A DNA stretch of 29,426 bases from Pelargonium nanum. Its lineage: Eukaryota; Streptophyta; Magnoliopsida; Geraniales; Geraniaceae. The notes beneath the pieces are model-generated. The model saw nothing but the letters and a program-made list of their open reading frames with translations. It was not told the DNA's origin and did not search any database. Location of the stretch: contig JAYMTF010000839.1 of NCBI GenBank assembly GCA_036897485.1, positions 1 to 29,426 on the forward strand. Reading direction: 5' to 3'. Shown here in pieces: positions 1-10,100 of this stretch (positions are counted from its first letter, which is position 1; each line of letters starts with the position of its first letter). The translations under genes and the position numbers were made by a program.

Positions 1-917
1 TCCCAAACATAGTATTTTAGTTTGACCATCAACTTGCCCTTATCACCTCAACTTTCTCTTATCAAAAAAATGGTTCCCAAACAATACCATAGTGTTAGTT
101 CATTGATGGTGTTAATGTGGTGCCATGAGGTAGGTCATGTGACATTTTTGCAGATGTGGTTAATGATCGAGCAATGACAGACATTGACCGATGGTGAAAA
201 TATATAATTTTTATGAAAAACAAAAACGAAAATACTAAATGTCTCAAATTCAGCATTGTTCTATTTGTAATGCACTAGTTGCATTTGTACAAAATTAAAA
301 GTTGTGTGTACTTTATACGAATTTTAATGAAATAGACTTATTTATACATTTTAAAATATTCGTGTTATAAGTCAATGTCTTACCCAATGTAAGATTTTGA
401 GTTAATATTCAATTCAAATAAGTCATGTCCATTAACTTATGAGTAAAAAGCCTCAACTGAACTTGTTCAACTATGAAAATGGCAAATGATCTCCAACAAC
501 CCAAAAACAAAAGTCACTCTAACAACAACAATTCGTCCAAGAAAAGCACTGAATTCCCATAAAAATGGAGTCCCAATCCAATGAAAGAAAAAGGAGGCAA
601 GTGTCATGACCACAAACACAGCAAAGGAGAAAAACAAGGAACACGACCAGTTCCAAAAACAACCTACAAACCAATCATTCAATTATATACACACACACAC
701 AAACACATTCTGGTGTTTTGTTGGATCCTGATTTGTAGGAAGGAATGGAAAAGACATATTCATCCCCACCACTCTCTCTCTTTCTAATACCATACACACC
801 CAATAACAAATCTACATTCATCGGAAAAACTCATCTTCATAGTCATATGTTTCTTGATTCTCGTAACTGTTTTGTGTTTTGTTGGAAAAGAGTGTTGATG
901 CATGATTAAATACAATA
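1..917. other. Intergenic/promoter region upstream of the TFIIS gene
   Basis: No credible coding sequence was seen; the short open frames lack recognisable protein features. The first 470 bases are AT-rich and look like old intergenic or transposon-derived sequence, but no clear termini were found. A TATA-like stretch at about 683-690 runs into a short (AC)n microsatellite at 687-706, and a pyrimidine-rich CT patch lies at 768-785. These are plausible core promoter and 5' UTR elements for the gene starting at 918, by inference only. Confidence 0.5.
687..706. repeat. (AC)n microsatellite
   Basis: A short run of AC dinucleotides with one interruption, directly after a TATA-like stretch upstream of the TFIIS gene. 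Length polymorphism is likely. Confidence 0.7.
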
Positions 918-2527
918 ATGGGATCAAAGGAGAAGAAATTGGTGGAACTGTTTGAAGCGGCGAGAAAGGCAGGAGACGCAGCGGTATTTGGTGCGGACGG
1001 AGGAGCAGAAGAAAGTAGGTGCTTGATGCCTTGAAACAACTCAACAAATTTCCTATTACCCATCACACCCCTCTCCACTCAGGTATTGTATTTTATGTTT
1101 CAAGTATCGTAAGGCAGATGTTAGTGAACTTGTGAGATAATGCATCACTTTTTCTTTTTACTTTCTTTTGTATATCTTACATCTAGTTATTAAGATCGAT
1201 TATCAGCCCTGTACGTAAGATAAGAATGTGCAACGAGTGTAATAAAAGAAAACCCTATTTTGAATTACTCAATTTTACGATGAATGTTTTAGTAATATAA
1301 AAGAAACTTTTTTGCACTTTTTAAATAGAAACAGTTCCGATGGTGTCGATTTAATTTTACAATAATATTAAAAAAAGATTGAGAACCCCAATATCGATTT
1401 CTCTTCTCTGACAGAAAACTTTCAGACACCTGTAGAATCATCTGATTCTATTGTGTTTCCAATTTATCACATTATTTTCTTATGTTACGTCCGGTTTTAT
1501 GTTTCAATCACATAATTTTTTTATGTTACGTCCGGTTTTATGTTTCAAATAATGCAGAGTGTATGCACCCATCGGTAGTAAATTTACTATTCTGTGTACT
1601 AATTTTCATTTTCGGTAATATTTTTTGTTACACATGAATTCTTTGTTTCATCAAAGACACATGAATCTTTTAAATATGTGCATATTTTAGGTTGGGAAGA
1701 GTGTTAGGCGTTTCACAAAGCATCCTAGGAAGAACATACAGGTTTTCGCTACTCAACTGATTGACCTGTGGAGACAACAAGTGGACGCCGAGCTAAAGAA
1801 AACTGAATTCTTGGATCATAAAACCTCTGTTAAATCCGAGCCTGCAAATGCTAAGGTTGCAAAATCTGATATTCACAACCTCAACACAGCTTCTTCTGTC
1901 AAGGTTGAGAAAAACACGAACCAAGTTCCAAAAACAGAAGCTCCCAGCCCCAAGAAACCATCACCAGAAGTGCCTCAACGCAACAAGCTCAACTCTATGA
2001 TCAAATGTAACGACAACATGCGCGACAAGATCCGCGAGACTCTGTTCGAGGCTTTCGCGAGAGTCGTTACTGAGGCTGATGAAGAAATGCAAGATCAAGT
2101 GAACGCTTGCGACCCAATTCTAGTCGCAGTGTCTGTGGAATCAGTAATGTTTCAGAAATGGGGACGATCCAACGGCCCCCGAAAGGCTAAGTACAGATCC
2201 TTAATGTTCAACATCAAGGACCCGAACAACCCGGACTTCAGGAGGAAGGTTCTCCTCGGAGAAGTCACTCCCGAGAGGCTTCTCAACATGAGCGCCACAG
2301 AAATGGCGAGCGACAAAAGGAAAGAGGAGAACGAGAAGCTAAAAAAGAAAGCTATGTTGAAAGCCGAGCTCGCAGCTCTACCAGAAGCTACAACAGATCA
2401 GTTCAAGTGTTCTCGGTGCAGACAGCGCAAGTGCACTTACTACCAAATACAGACACGGAGTGCCGATGAACCCATGACCACATATGTAACGTGTGTGAAT
2501 TGCAATAACAACTGGAAGATCGAGTAG
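918..2527 (+). CDS. TFIIS: Transcription elongation factor TFIIS, two exons, with an apparent frameshift pair in exon 1
   Basis: TFIIS rescues arrested RNA polymerase II by stimulating transcript cleavage in the nucleus. Exon 1 is 918-1082, the intron 1083-1690 (GT-AG) and exon 2 1691-2527. Exon 1 begins MGSKEKKLVELFEAARKAGD, as in the N-terminal LW domain, and exon 2 continues it with VGKSVRRFTKHP. A Lys/Pro-rich linker follows, then the central polymerase-binding domain (about 2010-2310; RDKIRETLFEAF, then FNIKDPNNPDFRRKVLLGEV) and the C-terminal zinc ribbon (CSRC and CVNC pairs). The RSADEPMT hairpin holds the catalytic Asp-Glu. Exon 1 as read stops at 1032-1034, because the conserved DALKQLNKFP segment lies in another frame. 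A second shift near 1058-1070 restores the frame, so total exon length (1002 nt) is still a multiple of three. It is a gene with a sequence error, or a damaged copy. The family is certain; whether it is intact is not. Confidence 0.85.
1083..1690 (+). other. Intron of the TFIIS gene
   Basis: GT-AG intron. The donor follows an ACTCAG exon end, and the acceptor TTTTAG precedes GTTGGGAAG. It holds a tandem 41-bp duplication and otherwise shows no features. Confidence 0.8.
1466..1547. repeat. Tandem 41-bp duplication, two copies
   Basis: Copy 1 (1466-1506) and copy 2 (1507-1547) are adjacent. They share a perfect 28-base core at 1480-1507 and 1521-1548, containing TTACGTCCGG, and differ slightly in the T-rich left part. 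It looks like a simple local duplication inside the TFIIS intron. Confidence 0.85.
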
Positions 2528-2885
2528 TCTCTCAGATCTTGACAATGTTAATGTTCAACTTTTGTGTGTTCATGGCTGCTAATTAATCTTTTTCCAAGAA
2601 AAAGGTTTTCAATCCATTCAACTCATTCATTATATATAAAAACAAGAACTATAATCTCATAAATGTCAAAGCTTAAGCTGATAGGTTTAGGTCCATATCA
2701 AGTGGACCCATACATCACATTTCTTTTTATGTGGAATAGATGAACACTCCCCTCAAGTAAAGGGAGGGGACAAATGGCCCAAACAAGGTAAAGGACTATC
2801 TCAACTAAGCTTAAGCTAATAGGTGGAGAGTTCAGCGTGTATATATAGGCTTCACATTCTTTCAACGTGGAATACATTAACAAAA
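2528..2885. other. Convergent intergenic region between TFIIS and the small minus-strand gene
   Basis: This holds the 3' UTRs of two converging genes and, from about 2664, a small LTR-type repeat pair described separately. No coding sequence is supported. Confidence 0.6.
2664..2882 (-). mobile_element. Miniature LTR element (TRIM-like), two direct repeats of about 80 bp
   Basis: The left repeat (about 2664-2746) and right repeat (about 2805-2882) share an AAGCTTAAGCT-ATAGGT start, a CACATTCT-like middle, a GTGGAATA-A motif and an -ACA end. The left copy is followed by CTCCCCTC, which on the minus strand is the purine tract GAGGGGAG expected before a 3' LTR. About 60 bp lie between the repeats with no coding potential. 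No convincing primer-binding site or target duplication was found, so it may be partial. Its right edge lies four bases from the stop codon of the 2886-3350 gene. Confidence 0.6.
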
Positions 2886-3350
2886 TCAAGATTGATGATT
2901 AGAGTCGGTACCAGTACGTTCCTTGAGCGCCTGGAAAACTCGGGAGCTCTTGTCGAAGATGTGAGCTCTGCGGTAGTAATCGTTTGGCTCTCGTCCCTTA
3001 TCGTCTCCCATGATAGCTTCGCGCTCCAAGCACTCCAAAACCTCCACCAAATTCTTGCCCTCTTTGCACTTGCCCATCTCCATCTCTATCTCCATCCACT
3101 CCTCTTTTCCTTCTTCCTCCAGCTCCTTCTCCAAGTCCGCCACCGAACACGAACCCAATGGACGCAGCAATGGCGGTTCTTGACCTCCCACTTTTGAGCT
3201 CCATAGGGACCTTGGAACATTCCTGTTAAGAGGATAAGATAAGTTACAGAAATGAGGATTTTTGAGCTTGTAAAGAGGTGGAGAAGATGAGCCCAAGAAG
3301 CAATGAGCACTGCTTTTGCACACAGAGCCTTCCATGAACACAAAAACCAT
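2886..3350 (-). CDS. Small conserved-looking plant protein of unknown function, probably plastid-targeted
   Basis: A single-exon frame of 154 residues, with an alternative start five codons in (MEGSVCKSS). The first 60 or so residues are rich in Ser, Lys, Arg and Asn and poor in acids (SSAHCFLGSSSPPLYKLKNP), which suits a chloroplast transit peptide by inference. The rest is highly charged: an acidic helical stretch (ADLEKELEEEGKEEWMEIEM), then LVEVLECLEREAIMGDDKG and YYRRAHIFDKSSRVFQALKE, which looks like the conserved core. I do not recognise the family and assign no function. The coding call rests on clean frame length, good composition, a TATA-like TTATAA at 3419-3424, four G-boxes just upstream, and convergence with TFIIS. 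It could instead be a nuclear or cytosolic regulator. Confidence 0.72.
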   Translation of the reverse strand: MVFVFMEGSVCKSSAHCFLGSSSPPLYKLKNPHFCNLSYPLNRNVPRSLWSSKVGGQEPPLLRPLGSCSVADLEKELEEEGKEEWMEIEMEMGKCKEGKNLVEVLECLEREAIMGDDKGREPNDYYRRAHIFDKSSRVFQALKERTGTDSNHQS

Positions 3351-4171
3351 CTACACAATTTGCACTTTCTTTAAGCTATTTTTTGTTCTTGTTGCTGCTG
3401 TTTTTAGCTAGGCTCTTCTTATAAGGTTTTGGGGTTGAGAAATGAAAGCATAGCCGCCTTAGCACAGCCACGTGTCATGATGTGGTTGAGGATCCACGTG
3501 TGTCAGGTAGATGATGACACGTGCCACACAGTGGAGAGAGTGTTCCAGAGATGAGGCACGTGCGTCCTTGTCTGACAGATTTGCTCAATAGTTTTCACAG
3601 TTCTGTTTACATACAAATTCAACTCTACTTTCCATTTTTTTTGTGGGATCCACACTTAAAAAAGTTGCAATATTTCTCAGCCACGCAACTTCATATTTGA
3701 AGCAATTTGAATCCTCAACGGTAAAATCTCTTACCTGTGGCTGTGGCTAGTTCTGACCTCTGAAGATGCAGTCAAGCAGATGGCTCCATTGTCACTTTTT
3801 ATGCTGCATGGATCAAGAACCATAAAAGTCCAGAAGAATCCAAACCTGTTGTCAAAATCACAGACAGACAGATTTAGGAGTAGAAAGCTATTCAAATCAA
3901 GAATCAGTCTATTTCATTATGAACCATTATGCATAACAAATAAATTAGTTAATTACAGTGAGTTCTCATCTAAAACTACACTAAATAACTCAGTAATGTA
4001 CATGTTAAAGAAGGAAGCAAATTCAATATGTACAAGAATTAAACAATTTGTATTTGGTTTGAGATCCTAGCAAAAAGAGGATGCTCCAATTATTTGGTTC
4101 CTTGCATTCTTCACATCTATTGGACTGGTTAGCACAACTATCATCTCTAGAGAACATTGTAATATAATGGG
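3351..4171 (-). promoter_or_regulatory. Promoter region of the small minus-strand gene and 3' flank of SHPRH
   Basis: This 820-bp gap separates the SHPRH stop codon from the start of the small gene. The proximal part holds a TATA-like TTATAA (3419-3424), about 70 bp before the ATG, and the G-box cluster at 3468-3562. The distal part (3780-4171) is probably SHPRH 3' UTR and spacer. The plus-strand open frame at 3780-4070 shows no protein-like features. Confidence 0.6.
3468..3562 (-). promoter_or_regulatory. Cluster of four CACGTG G-boxes
   Basis: Perfect palindromic CACGTG cores lie at 3469-3474, 3495-3500, 3518-3523 and 3557-3562, within 94 bp. Several have CCACGTGT or ACACGTGCC flanks, typical of ABRE/G-box sites for bZIP (ABF, HY5) and bHLH (PIF, MYC) factors. 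They lie about 120-210 bp upstream of the minus-strand start at 3350 and about 45 bp beyond a TATA-like site, the expected place for a proximal promoter module. Light, abscisic acid or stress control is inferred, not shown. Confidence 0.8.
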
Positions 4172-7100
4172 TTATTGGTTGAGTCTTCTCTCGGCTGCTA
4201 TAGCAGCGGCCATGGAAGGTGGTAGATGCATGAGGCTTTCACTTGACTTCTCCTCGCTTTCTGGCACTGTTGATTGCACGGATGCAAACAGGGATTCGAT
4301 ATCTCTTAGGGTCAAGACAGGCTGATCTTGATTCTTTTTGTTACCGCTGATGAATGAATTGGTGCTCTTGCTTCTGTTCAGCTTATATATACCCTCTTCC
4401 ACAGTTGAACTTACCTGAAATAAGTGAAAAAAATAAGAAACGTTTACATTTTGAATCACAAAAAGGTCATGCATATATTCGAGCTACAATGCATCCAAGA
4501 TCAGATGAAACACAATAATGCCATTATTTATTTACGTATTTATTAAAAGAGAGATTCATCAAGTCTGCTAGGTTATGCTGAGCTCCAAGTCCCAGAAGCC
4601 CGCACAGAAATCTTTCAGTCATTCCGGGTATGTTGAGCTTCAAATTTAAGATTCTCCAGTATACAGAAAGAGGGATGTGACAAAAAGTAAAATAGAAGTT
4701 GCTTAACTCTAATGACCAGACACCAAACCTTTGGCTGGCAATACTAAAAACATGAAAACATACAAATCATATACAGGATTCCAGTATTCCTATACCAACA
4801 GAGAGTTGTGCATTTCATTAATTAGGAAATGTAAAATAAACTATCAAGTAAAATCAAGAATGACAAATTTATGTCATTAAATTTCTTCTTAGAATAGGTA
4901 ACTTGGTAAGGCAGCAAGCATTACTAATGCCGGACCTGGTGGTTATTTTCATATTCTTCAGCAAGTGCTTTAGGTAAACATTCTGAGAACAGAATATGTA
5001 CGTACCATAAAACGATGAACAAGAGTTTTGTTCTCCTGACCAATTCGATGCACCCGGCTAATTGCTTGTGCTTCTGCTGCTGGATTGAGTAGTGGCTCTA
5101 CAAGCACAACATGCTGTGCTTCCAAGAGATTTAGGCCATTAGCTCCATGCTGAATTAAAAGCAGCAATACTTGAACATCGTTATATTCAGATTGCTGGCC
5201 ACGCATCTTGGAATCTTCTTTTCCACTACTGTTTTGTCCTCTAAACTTGCTGATGGCAATTTGTGATTTCCTGTGGTTCAGTACCAAAATCATTTTGCAG
5301 TACCAAAATCATTTTGCAGTACCAAAATCATTTTGCAGTACCAAAATCATTTTGAAATCAAGAATAACATGGATTGAAGTCCACCATATGGTTAATCATC
5401 TAACTATCTGATAATAAAAAGTTTTAGGGCCCACAAAATAAATGTCCAGAAAAATTCATCAAAAAAGTCAAAAACAAGGACATCGCTTGATTAAACTAAT
5501 AAAGTGAAGTAATGGATCGAAGACAAGAAATTATACACCTTGTGTAACCGAGAGCAGCTATTGTCATTTCAAAATTCTGTTTTTTTTTTCCCTTTATTTT
5601 TCTTTTTAATCTTCATTTATTGCTTCAAACATGCTAGTCTTCCTATAATTGTCTTGCTCAGCTCAATCCACCAGATCAGCCCAAATATAAAAAATGTAAC
5701 TGTGATTTGACATATCCCTTACCTGCCTCCTTTCATCCGAATATGGGTGATACCATTAGCAGCAAAAGCATGCCCCAAGACATCAAGGACATCATTCCAA
5801 CTTGAGAAAACAAGAACTTTTGCTCTCGGATCTGTATGTTTGATGCACAAGATTCTTCTAGTGATTGCTTCAATCTTCACATAATCCAAGAGAATATATA
5901 TGATAATTAGACAGATGATATAAGTACCTAATAAATTGTTTGATATTGAATGAAATAACTGGATGGATAGGTAGCATTGGACAGAAACCATGCCTTTGTT
6001 CCATATGAACCTTTAACAGTTATGGAAGCTTCAAACTTTTCATGACCTTGAAATGTATATGGCATGGCAGAATCATTTTTTCCATCATCAGCATAAGCAA
6101 TATTTCCAAAATCTGTATGCTGTCTACAAGTCGGGCACATCACCCATCTATCCCGAGATTTCCCAGCATGACTGATTCTATGTTCAGTCATTGCAACTAA
6201 ACCTGCAAGAAAAAATATACCAAGGTACACTCAGATCAGACTTTGTACGGAGAAACTAAGCGAAAATGAGAAACATTATGAGCCAGAAGACTTCAGTGAA
6301 ACTGAGCTGACAAATACAACAACAGCATAACAAGGCCTACATCCACACCCCAAGTGCCCAAAAGGTTAAATATGTATTCAATATCTCGGTGTGTTTAGTA
6401 CCAAGAGCCCATATTTATAATGAGCATAACAAGGTAATACACATGATAAGAAACAGATCGCAAGAATCACTTTAAGTCTCATAATTTCCTCTATCAAATT
6501 CCATAATTTACTACACAATCAAATCCCTTGATTTAGTACTGAATCAAATTTCATGATTTTCTACATATTCATATCCCATGATTTGTCATGAAAAGTCAAC
6601 ATATTCCAACACTCCCCCAATGCAATCATGTTTCAATTTTTCTTTTTGTGATTGTCACGTGGACTGGACAGAACTTGTAAAGCTAGCCTCTTACACACTC
6701 CTTGTTTGTACTTGTCGACGAAAAGTCCCTCAAGTTGTCGTTTGCTCTCTCGGAGGTAGGTTTAATAAGAACAATATGTAGCAATGTAAGCTAGACATTA
6801 AAAAAGTTAAGGAAAAAACTTGTGCATATACAAAAGTTGAAAGACTATGACAATTAAGGCCAATGAAGGTTTCAGCTGCAACTGAGGGTGCAGAAAATTC
6901 CCTCAGTTTCTTCCAGCTCAAATACCTGAAGGGCTAAATTTGTACTCACTAGGTGTGTTTAGTACATAAAACACATTTATAATGGGTGTATAAAACACAT
7001 GGTGAGAAATAAATTAAAAGAATCTCTAGTAAATTTCATAATTTGCTCTATCGAATCCAACGGTTTACTCGACACTCGAATCCCTTGATTTACTACATAA

Positions 7101-10100
7101 TCATATCCCATTATTTAACATGGAAAGTCAGAATATTCCAACACAGGAATCCAAATGTAAACCTTTCATCATTGTACTTGATGAATATAGATTTATATCA
7201 TGGGCTAGCCCTGGGTGCTTCCATTTAATATACATAACTGACTATTATTCCACTGGTTCACACAGATTTGAGTAAGATAATCCATTCCACTCACAGTCAC
7301 ACACGGAGGTATGTCTTGATGTTCCATGTGTATAGCTTTTGAAACATTTCATGACTGGATTAAGAGAAGAGAAAACCAAGGAAATAAAAGTAATGAGAAA
7401 CTTACATTTGCAGCATGTGACATGCCCACATGAAAAAACCATCTTTCGATTGCTTAGTTTTTCTTGACAAACTGGGCATGCTTCTTCATTTGCTTTGAGT
7501 AAATATCCTCTTTGCTGCTCTGTTGGAGAATGCAGAACGGTTCCAGTTTCTTGAGCTAAAGGGGAACCATTTGGGCTCTCCACTGGCATTTGCTGTTTTG
7601 ATTGAACCAAACCCTGAAAGAAGACAAGTAAGCACCAATAGGCGATAGCAGCAAACAAAGATGACATTTCCTTTAAAAATAAAAAGATGAAGGTATATTA
7701 AAGACATCTGGATGAAAGATAACATGACTGAATATGTTACTGTCTTTTTCTTAAATACAAAGATTATTAAGGAATCCCACATAGAAAGAATGTGAAGTTT
7801 GTCACCACTTGATATACTAGTTGGGGCCTTCACATTCAGAAATTAAAGTGTTGTAACATGTCGTGTTGTAGTTTTATGAAGTTTGAAGGGGAAGAAGGAA
7901 AAAATTTCATTTTAGTCCCCAAGCTGGTTATTTTGTTACTAATTGGTACTCACTTTTTTTTTCAATTTAGTCCCCCAACTATTGTTTTGAATTGGTCCAA
8001 TTCATAACGATGCCGTCAAATTAGGCTGACATGACAATTTTTTTCTATAAAAAGAAATGTTGTCATGACAAACACATGACGCTTAAGTTAGTTAAATTTA
8101 CTAGCGAACCATTTTGAAACAAATTTGTATAATTGAAGAACCATACAATTTTGTTTCAAATTGGTCTCATCAGTAAATTTAGCTATGTTAAGCGTCACAT
8201 GTTCGTCAAGTTAACAAATATGTCCAGAAAAAATTGCCACACCAACCTAATTTGACGACATTGATACTAATTGGACCAATTGGAAACAAAATATCATAGT
8301 TTGGGAGCAAACTGGAACAAAAATCAAATTGGATACCAATTCAAAACAACATGGATAGCTATAGGACCAAAATGAAAAAAATTCCAGGAGAAAAATTGTA
8401 TGTATATTTTTTTTAATTAACCAACAACATATTATCAAGGAGGGCTAGTCTATACAAGAAAAGGAAAATCAATTCTAATTACCCCAATTTACAATAGTCC
8501 CTCACAATCCGCCATCAAGGATTGGTTGCAAGCTGTACAGATCTTAACGGATACCGAAAAGGAGATTGAAACGTGTACATCAAGAGTATTATAAAACCAT
8601 TGCTATTTTATATTGGGCTAAATATTAGGGCTTGAGCTTCCATATTAGAAGGTTAGTCTTGTTATTTGTGTTTGGCTTCCATATGTCTATCCTTTATCAA
8701 TGTGAGACTATTCAATTCTCCCTCTCATGTGCACGACACTCACATATTTTTGTTGTGGGCTCAAATTTTGCACAATATGAGGGTTTTACTTTTAATATTC
8801 CCCCTCACGTATAGACATTTTTCTTCTACACGGGGGCCACTGAAAGTACATATTTCTGCATGTGAACCGAAGACCACATGAGAGTTTGTATGAATGGGCC
8901 ACATGCCCGGATCAAAACTACTAAGATACCTTTTTTTTATCAGCAAAAGAGTACTCTTATTAAAAAGAGAAAAGAGTACAAAGGGAAGAAACAATCCCAG
9001 AGGTAAAAGTACAGGTCAGCCCTAAAGCATGGAACAAAAACCATAAAAACTAGCAAGATAAAACATAGGGCAAGGAGCTCAGGAGCCTAAACTCAGCAAG
9101 CAGGACACAGGCGCTCGTGACCTTATTGAATGCTTAGTATTTTATATTGGGCCGCATATAAAAGAAATTGGGCTTCCTATACTAAAAAGTCAATTCTGTT
9201 AGTTGGATTTGACTTCCATCTTTATATGTAGTTTAACCCTTCTATCTTTTACCAATGTCAGACTTAATATTCAACACTCCCCTCACATGCAAGCCTCACA
9301 TCTTTACTGGTGGACTCAACACGTGCATAATTGAAAGTTTCCACTTTATCAAGTATTATAGTGCTCCGTTAATAATAAGTTTCCACCATTCCAAATCAAA
9401 TATGCAGAACTTTTCAAACGGCAAGTTTTCGTCACTCCAATATGACCCATTATTTGCAACAACTAAAATGCTTAAGCAGCTAGACTTGAGTTCTACTTCT
9501 AAATCTCCTTTTACTTGTGATAATTCTGGGCCAATCATAGAAATTTAATAAATAGATCTTCAAAAAAGAATTTGTACTGGTACCTTGAGATAACGGAGTT
9601 TTCCTTTTGTATGTGACAACAAGGTCAAGGACATAAACTTCTCACTAGAGTAGTGCACATTTGTTGAAGCTAATTCTTCTAAGCCTAAGGCATCTACTGA
9701 TTTGTCATTGTCATTTTCTCTTAGCCGCAATCGTGAGGTTGCCATCTTGATTTCATCATGAGCCTGCAGAACTTGAGCTTGAGCACTTGCCAAGGACCTT
9801 GCATGTGCATATTCTTTCCGCATGCCCTAAACCAATGAGAAATTGAGAATAATGTTGCAGAGTAGATATGATAACTAGTGCCTATACGAATTTATGGAAA
9901 GATATAAGCAGAATAACTAGCATGAAATCCAATGAAGAACATGTTGAAGATAATCTCTTCTGGTCATAATATGAAGCATTATTCTTTATTCACTACACGA
10001 GGTACTTACGTGACAATGCAGAATAACATCATGAAATAGTTTAACAGCTCTCATAGAAGTATAAATATATATTGCTATGGGGTAAAATCATTTCCACAAA

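Noticed and set aside
1015..1082. A short intron (GTAGGT to CACTCAG) that would explain the TFIIS frame break
   Set aside because: Splicing it leaves a frame that does not join exon 2 and would remove the conserved DALKQLNKFP block, so an indel pair fits better.
3780..4070. Plus-strand open frame of 96 codons
   Set aside because: It lies in the SHPRH 3' flank, has low-complexity composition and no recognisable motif, and lacks a promoter context.
5988..5993. A GT donor (GGTTTC) as an alternative to the GC donor of SHPRH intron 16
   Set aside because: Using it adds five bases and shifts the frame at the conserved IEAITRRI join.
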